NCBI GenBank assembly: GCA_025677815.1
Contig: JAIXMP010000005.1
Coordinates: 62,001 to 126,000, forward strand
DNA from: Phascolomyces articulosus
Taxonomy: Eukaryota; Mucoromycota; Mucoromycetes; Mucorales; Lichtheimiaceae
Direction: 5' to 3'
DNA length: 64,000 bases
The notes under the pieces are model-generated. The model saw only the letters and a list, made by a program, of their open reading frames with translations. It did no database searches and was not told where the DNA came from. Within the stretch, counting starts at the first letter, position 1; each line of letters opens with the position of its first letter. This document shows positions 57,120 through 64,000 of this stretch, piece by piece. Both the position numbers and the translations under genes were made by a program.

Positions 57120-59260
57120 CCATTTAAAAACCATTTAAAATCATAAAGAATCAAATAAACACTCATTAAGGATTATGAAAAAATATAAAATATTCAATGG
57201 AACTGCATATTGTATTGAGTTTAGTGGTGTTTTTACTACTATTATTATATAGGCTCTATCTCATTACATAGCTCTACACAGATCCAATAATAACTTGCCT
57301 ATATAGCCCTAAATAACATATGTTTATCGACATCACACATAGGAATTTCCTATGTAGCCTATGCGACCTCTATAAACCAATTCTAGCCTATATATGCTTG
57401 AATAGCCTATCCGATCTACACCGATGCAACGTTTCTCTATCTTCTTGATTACAATTACCATTATAAATCAATAAAAGACATATACAAGACATGTTCACTT
57501 TATTATACAATGTTTTATTAATTTAATTTAATTAAGATAAATAGATAACAAACACAAAACCATTTGAACCTAATCAGATAGACCCATATACAAATCGTTT
57601 ATATCAATATAGAGCCATATTAATTGAGATCCACATAGCATACATGCATCACATATATAGCCCTATATAGCCCCATAAAATCCTGTACAAAATATTACAG
57701 CAGCTTGCACATGCTTATCTGGAAAAATCTAGCAAAATATTGAATGCTCATCCACACATTTGTTATATAGGTTGCTATGAAACTATATGAATCAATATAG
57801 CTGAAACCACTTTCATCGATGACTAATTGTGACACGAATTAAGAAATCATTTTCTTTATTTAACATTTTATCTTATTACTATTTGACTTTATTACTACTT
57901 ATCTTTTTCTTTATTACAGTATTCCTCTCTATGATGTTATATATATAATATTAGCCTAAATTTAATACATGCATATGACTATTTTGTTAACAATGAAAGG
58001 AACAAGTTGCTCGCGATTGAGAAGACAAACCACGCCCATATTCTATAGAGCACAGCAATGTACGTATACTAAAATTAAAGAAAGTACAGTTTCGTAAAAA
58101 AAAAAAAATTATAAAACATCTCTATAGGACAGTAAAAGAAAATTATTGATATATCTATGTGTAGTTGTTACAGAATATTTAATTATTAGTATATCCTGGA
58201 GAATAAAGTTACGTATGTAACTATACAACGGGTGTCATGAAAAAAGACGCAGCTATAGAGTCATATAACGTATGTATTATAAAAATAAAGAATGTATAGA
58301 GATATAAAGATTTACTGTAGTTTAGAAATTATTATTAATTATATGAAGGGTAATTCTCGTTTTTTTTTTTTTTTTTTTTTTTACATAAAAGAACAAGCAC
58401 AGAAAAAAAAGATGCACTTTTTCGACTTCTCACTTGGTCAGTGTGACCGTCGGCCACAAAAAAAGGTGCACCTTTTTAAATATGCACCTTTTTTCGTGTT
58501 TCCCCTATATAACAATGGGGTCTATCCATTTTTTTTTTATTTCTATTCTTTTATTATGATCTTATCTTGAAGATGCATTTATGGTTGATCCACTATTATG
58601 AATCCCTATAACTATAAATTAAAACAAAGAAAAATTGTTTGGTAGTATAATAGCTGTATATTATATAATATAATCCTATCACGTAAAAATTGGGGAAATT
58701 AAACTGAGAAAATTCCGGACCGGACTGTCGGAAAAATCAATCCTTCAATCCTTATGTCCTCAGTTTTCATAGGACCCGTATTAATGCAGTGTGACAGCTA
58801 AAACGATGGTAACAAAATTTTCCCACCACGCAATTTTAGTCTTCCTAACTCGCTTATACCAAGATCAATCATTCTTTTTCCCCAAACATACAAACTATTA
58901 CATCAATTTAGATTTAAGTATACGTTCATTAAATACCTTCAAACACTATTATTTTTGACCCTCATTAACATAATAAAAAAGGCTTTAATTTACTGTTTAT
59001 ATACACCAAATAATTTTTAATAACTTATAATTTTACACTGATGATAGGAAAAAAAAAAAACCGAGGCTTACACCATTATCATCTTTCCTTGTTTCCCAAC
59101 CATGGCAAAGGAATCTATTAGCTCTACCAAGTGTTAATAGTAGTCTACGGACGCCCTAAGTGAAAGTGTCAGTGCTACTCATTTTCGGTTAACACCGTGT
59201 GAGTTCATTGCCATTAGTAGCGTACGCCAGCTCTATTGCTTTTGGTTAGAATTTATTTAG
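57120..59260. other. Non-coding region with palindromes and TATAGCC-rich sequence
   Basis: 57240-57800 is unusually rich in variants of CTATATAGCC, without a fixed period that I could define. 58340-58382 is a T-run; 58460-58500 contains the palindrome AAAAAGGTGCACCTTTTT followed by a second TGCACCTTTTTT; 58705-58740 has TTCCGGACCGG...TGTCGGAA. No gene seen. Confidence 0.35.
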
Positions 59261-59267
59261 GTATATA

Positions 59268-59432
59268 ATGGATGATATGGCTGAGCTGTCAGGTACGAGA
59301 AGGATTTCGTCGGATGCCAAAGTGCTCTACTCATTATGTTTTTTTTTGAATTATTATTTGGTTATTAGGTAATGCTGCCCACGAAAAGAAGCTATTTGGT
59401 TTTTCCTGTACTACTGGCTGTCTTCGCACACG
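59268..59432 (+). CDS. Possible start of a small gene with a phase-1 intron
   Basis: ATG at 59268 (MDDMAELSG) ends at a phase-1 donor (59293), and an acceptor at 59367-59368 resumes in frame with NAAHEKKLFGFSCTTGCLRT, then another possible donor at 59433. The exon style matches the micro-exon genes at 54-55 kb. Too short to be sure; no family. Confidence 0.2.
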
Positions 59433-59859
59433 GTATATGAAAATTGTCCTATTAATATATATATAATATACCACACCCTTACATCAACATCTTATTATTC
59501 TTTGTGTATTAAAATATTTATAAAGAAACAATTAGTTGATAGAGGATTACAAACAAGCTAACATAAACCTTCGAGAAACATATTACTTCATTTTTATCTA
59601 TTTATTTGTTTTTAGTTAAGGTAAAAACGTGAGTGTGAGAGGAAAAGTTTGTTCTAACTAGAACATTAACTACTTCAAAATTCTACATCGACTATTTTTA
59701 CTCAGTTGTAATTTATATACGGTGATGGTTATTATATGTTTCCATGCCTCTTGATATACTATTATCATAGCAATTTTTTTGATGATATACACGTATGATT
59801 TGTGTTGTTAACTTGCGCATCTTCCACTTTGATGAACTCACCAAAACGGCTGTCTCACC

Positions 59860-60760
59860 TATTTGCAAACCCCCCTCTCGTGCACCTCTATGTCCTCGTA
59901 TAAACGGCTGAGAAGATCTGGCAAGGTGTTCTGTAAACCAGGCAGATGCTGTATTTTGAGGTTTGGATAATTCAGTATCGTTTTAAACCAGCCAATGATC
60001 ATTTGATTGGCGATATTTTGTGTCATGATCTAACAAAGACTACGATGGTCTGATTGAAGGATTACTTCCAGTTGTAAGTGTATGTATGGATGAAAGGAAT
60101 CCAAGGAATATACGAATGCACAAAGTTCTTTGCACATGACACTATATCGTCTTTCTGGATGCGAGAGCGCTCGTGATTTAAAAGCGATATGTTTAACCTC
60201 TTTATCAATGATTTGATAAAGGACAGCACTTATTCCTGTATTTGATGCATCCGTAGCTATGTAGAAAGGATAGCTGGAATTTGGATAAGATAAAATCGGA
60301 GATTTCGTTAAAATGATGCATAAAGTATCAAAGACTTTTTGATGTTTTTCTGTCCATTTGTTACGAATATCTTTTTCATGACGTAAGGCATCTAAAGGCG
60401 CGGTCAAGGTAGAGCAAGCAGGAATGTAGGATCTGAAGTAATTTACTAACCCAAGAAATTTCATGCAATCGGGACCAGTGTGTAACTGTGGATAATCTAA
60501 CACAGTTGTTACTTTTCGAATATCAAGCGTGATACCCTTACTTGAGACGCAGAATCCCAGTAGCGTGGTGGATGATTGTGCAAAGTTACATTTTTCTTGG
60601 TTTAAAATTAACATGCTTTCATTTGATTTTTGGATGACAAATCGTCAACCATCATTTTCGGAATGGACACAATGCCATCGAACAAATGCGAATTCATGCC
60701 CTTTAACACTGCCATTGACTGCCTGATAATTCCGGAAAAAGTATTGTATTTCTGCTGCCC
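59860..60760 (-). pseudogene. Ty3/gypsy RT-RNase H fragment of a different family
   Basis: 60614-60030 is open: LILNQEKCNFAQSSTTLLGF (end of the RT thumb), YFRSYIPACSTLTAPLDALR, then RNase H with IATDASNTGISAVLYQI, HPERRYSVMCKELCAFVYSL and QSDHRS. After a frame change at about 60035 it continues with NIANQMIIGWFKTILNYPNL and HLPGLQNTLPDLLSRLYEDI, ending at a TAA near 59860. Upstream of 60614 the RT is badly degraded. No LTR was seen. It differs clearly in sequence from the chromovirus at 31.7 kb. Confidence 0.75.
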
Positions 60761-60984
60761 AAGCCCAACGGTATAGAACGATCATCTGCTTCAAAGAGAA
60801 CTTGTTATATGCCTACCATGACGTGATCGAGATTCTGTACTGTTGAATTCTTACTCCATCAATGTTATCGAATTCACTTTCGAATACTGGTTATTAACAA
60901 AGGGCTATCCTCCAACAGCTTGTGTGTAATGAACGAAATTGGAACGAGGATACACTCTACAGTAAAATTGTAACAAGCAGTTAT

Positions 60985-63940
60985 CTATTGTTCCGGCATA
61001 TAGGTTTCCTCATTATAGTCCAATGGATATACATCGGAAGACAATGGCTCACTACCTGTAACAAGGTGGGCGTTTTGACAATCTGTTGATAATCCATAAA
61101 ATGTATGAACATCAAACTGATGATGGACCTCATTGAATGTTTGTGGTATGGTGGGCTGTATACGATCAAGGAATTGGTGTAGGAAACGAACATGATGTTG
61201 ATTAGGAGCTGGGAAATATGATTCCAATGATCGAGCGTAATTGCGAGCACCTGTCTTTTGCAAGAACCGTTCCATATATGTCAATTCAAAAGAATCCTTT
61301 TGGTTGGTCTTTGATATTTTTGAAATAGCCATTGTATCGTTCAAACGCAAAGAGCCAATAAGCATACACTGGTCCACAGTCCTCGATCGTCGATTTAAGA
61401 TGCATGTGGAGATACATGTTTGGTGTACAGTCAGCAGATGAATACAATGCTTGAATGCCTTCAGAAAAACTCCTTCAATAGTATATGTGCCGTATTCACC
61501 TCGCTCCTCATAATGGATGGCTTGACCAGCAAGCAACAAGCATCAACAAATTTCAACCAATGTTCAAAATATATTCGAGGAATATCATCGTGATCCATTA
61601 CAATTGGTGAGTACACAATGATCCACGATTTCCATTCATCAGCCTTCATACAACGGAGCCCATCACCAATTTTTTGACCCAAGACAACATAATCAGGAGG
61701 AACGACAATACCATTTGCTATCTGTTGCATTTCTTTAAGAACAGCTGCATTGAAAATGCTATAATTACTGTCTTCATGCTCAGTCATCCATATCTTTACC
61801 ATACGTTTTGCGGTACCAAGATGCAAATTGTGTAATGGATCCACAATTGTCATACGCACTGGCAAGAAATATGACAGATGATACAGTTCAGACCATCTTG
61901 TGCCGTGCTCACGTTCAATTTCTCTTCGTCCTGTCATTGTTTGAGCATCACGCCATTGTTCAGCATACATATGATTATTTTGATCATTTCGTAACTGCCA
62001 ATTAGCAACGTCAAAAAACAGAGTAGTCAATATTGGTTGTTCCAGGAAATGTGTTGAACTGACGATCGCATTTGTGACAGGCACAACGACTTGCATGTGA
62101 AGTGAAGCCGCACACCTTACGAGCAGCAGGAATATCACAGGCAATATTAAACATAGCCAAATGAACATTAACCTCTTCTGGATGATCAACAGTAAGAATT
62201 ACTTGCCCAGTATACCAAGTCTCCAATACTAAAGGTCGAAGGTAATTATTGATGTCATATGTACGTGCACTGACTCCTTTGGACCAGCCACAACACCAAT
62301 AAGTATAGCATTTTCTGATTTAAAACGACAGGACCTGGGCGGACTATTAATACAAAGGAAGACGTTTCCTATTGTGTATTCCGAGTGAGCAAATGGACTT
62401 AACCAATCAATATTAAGTGTCAACAACAATGAACGAGGCTCTCAAACAATTCGGTTTGCATGAATGTCATTGAATTGTCACCACATATCACCACCATAGA
62501 CATCATAGATGCCATCCTCATCGCGTCTTCCACCACACCATTGCTCGATCTCTTGTTCAAATCCTGGTCGAAGAAATAGCCGTCTGATAGTTGCACCTAA
62601 TGGCTGATGACCAAATTCCTTTATTGGCTTCAGTTGATTGCCAATAATTCTGAAGAGTTGATTATCACAAGTAGCACCACCAAGACGAATATCGTCATTA
62701 ATACATGCTCTTGGGCAGTCTGGGTCGGATACAATGTAGTATAAGCAGTGACATTGCGAACAAGGTGCATATCGACGTATAATATCTGTTAAGAGATTGA
62801 AGCCAGGAGCGGTGCGTAATATTGTAAGAGAACGAGAAATATCAATACCAGGTTGGACGTCCCTGAGGATAGTGCCACAAAATTCGATCAATACCATGTC
62901 AAATGCTCGGACATGAAATGGAGCTGGAACAACACGATAAAAACATTTATAAGAATGATGACAGGATGGCCGTAATTGGAGATAGGAAGAGTACGATTGA
63001 TGTAAGTGCTTTTTTTTATGTATATAATAGTTAGATATTGCTACTTAATATAATAAATCCTATAAAAACACACCAACCTCAGTCAATATCAATACCTGTG
63101 TCATGTATTGTATGACCTTGATCACCAGCATCAATAACACGATCATCATCACTAGTTTCTTCGTTTTCATCAGAGTAATCAGAAAAGATCCCATCCTCAG
63201 ATGAAAAGCTTGCACAACGATGTGGAACATGAGATATATTATACAAAAATCATGAACATATTGTTTTTTTTTATAATTAAATGCAATAGTACATCATACC
63301 ATTTGTTGGTGAATTAGGATCATCAGTATTCATTTGCTCATTATTTGGTGCTGCTGATTCTTGTGATGACGATAGTAGTACTGTGCAATATTATGATGAA
63401 AAATGAAGAGAAGATGAATAGATAATTGATTAATCACAACCACGAACTACTTTATCATCAATATACATATATACTATATCCATCCTAATTATTATTATTT
63501 GTTAGACGATGACAATGATGATGTGGGTGATAATAATATTGTTGACGAGGATGATGATGATGATGTTGCTGCAGGCAAGCAACTCTTTCCAAAGTCAAAA
63601 GGATGTTCTTTTTTTTTGACTTTCGTTTTGACATTATAACACTTGTTGATATCAGGAATGAATACCCAACCATATTGATCTGGACAGAGTTTGCTGGTGT
63701 CAATTGATGGGAAAGCTGATTCAAGTTGAGCAATGCGCCGGAGTTTTTGTAAACGACTGTTCAAATCAAATGGAGTTCTCTTGAAAAGCCTGTCAGGAAT
63801 CCATGGTTGGACTAATCATGGTGGTGTATAAAAGGTAGGTCGAATCCATGGTTTAAAATTATCCTTTTGAGTCGATTCAATTCCAAAATGCCTGTCCATT
63901 TGTTCAGATCGGTTATGCTGGAAGCTTATCAACAGTTTTG
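60985..63940 (-). pseudogene. Tnp2-type (CACTA/EnSpm) transposase, several stops and frameshifts
   Basis: Minus-strand blocks in order: RPTFYTPP, TGA, LVQPWIPDRLFKRTPFDL (63840), a Ser-rich run, FSSEDGIFSDYSDENEETSD (about 63200), then 62900-62480 with CSQCHCLYYIVSDPDCPRAC and DGIYDVYGGDMW. Next come IDWLSPFAHSEYTIGNVFLC (62400), ENAILIGVVAGPKES, CDIPAARKVCGFTSHASRCA with CHKC, RWSELYHLSYFLPVRMTIVD plus PLHNLHLGTAKRMVKIW (about 61850-61790), and NMHLHMHLKSTIEDCGPVYA with WLFAFERYNG (about 61400-61330). These are the ordered motifs of Tnp2 transposases, including the D-x-(M/L)HN block. Frame changes near 62480, 62230, 62010 and 61500 make it inactive. Confidence 0.8.
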
Positions 63941-64000
63941 CGCATATGGAATTCCATCGTCAATAAGACACGTAACGTCTCCATTCCACAATCAAGATCA

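Noticed and set aside
1..64000. tRNA, rRNA, CRISPR arrays, riboswitches
   Set aside because: No B-box-like GGTTCGAATCC in a cloverleaf context, no ribosomal sequence and no regular spacer-repeat arrays were seen; a tRNAscan or Infernal run would be decisive.

Overview
The window is nuclear DNA of a filamentous fungus, most likely an early-diverging (Mucoromycota-type) one. It is AT-rich, genes carry several short GT-AG introns, conserved genes sit far apart, and the space between them is full of decayed transposons of eukaryotic families (chromodomain Ty3/gypsy, Helitron, PIF/Harbinger, KDZ, Plavaka-like and Tnp2/CACTA). No tRNA, rRNA, CRISPR array or bacterial-style operon was found. The species cannot be named from the sequence.

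Layout. 1-2523 (-) is a single 841-codon open frame running off the left edge, an OB-fold protein that looks like the telomere CST subunit CTC1. 3.8-7.6 kb holds a short unrecognised gene and a wrecked two-component Harbinger element. 10.4-15.1 kb is a compact housekeeping island: a cytochrome-c/ascorbate-type peroxidase (+), an Rbd2-like rhomboid protease with a C-terminal Cdc48-binding SHP box (+), an Ap4A phosphorylase/ATP adenylyltransferase (-), and a spermidine/thialysine-type GNAT acetyltransferase (+) divergent from it. 16.9-17.6 kb is a small four-exon helix-turn-helix gene with two equal 66-nt exons.

18.2-46.5 kb is nested transposon territory. One gypsy family has eight LTRs here: two head-to-head solo LTRs splitting a foreign gag gene, an old inverted copy (20.4-25.2 kb), a very young nearly full-length copy (31742-37663, 5-bp target duplication ATCAG, LTRs differing at one base), and a pair forming the outer arms of a 2-kb palindrome (40.8-42.8 kb). 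The young copy sits inside a Helitron whose coding blocks occupy 28.6-31.1 and 38.1-40.5 kb and whose 3' terminus is near 27947. Relics of a KDZ transposase and an HMG-like gene follow.

46.9-49.4 kb is an intact 10-exon gene for a 524-residue protein of a family I associate with Mucoromycota, with an E...D...ExK...Q residue pattern resembling PD-(D/E)XK nucleases. 49.9-64 kb mixes transposon relics with two adjacent small genes built from tiny exons that are all multiples of three and flanked only by phase-1 introns.

Across the relics most disabling stops can be explained by C-to-T change at CpA or CpG (CAA/CAG to TAA/TAG, CGA to TGA, TGG to TAG), and the single LTR difference in the young element is also CpA to TpA. 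This suggests targeted or methylation-driven cytosine mutation. All exon models are read by eye and have not been checked against transcripts; all family assignments are from motif recognition, not searches.
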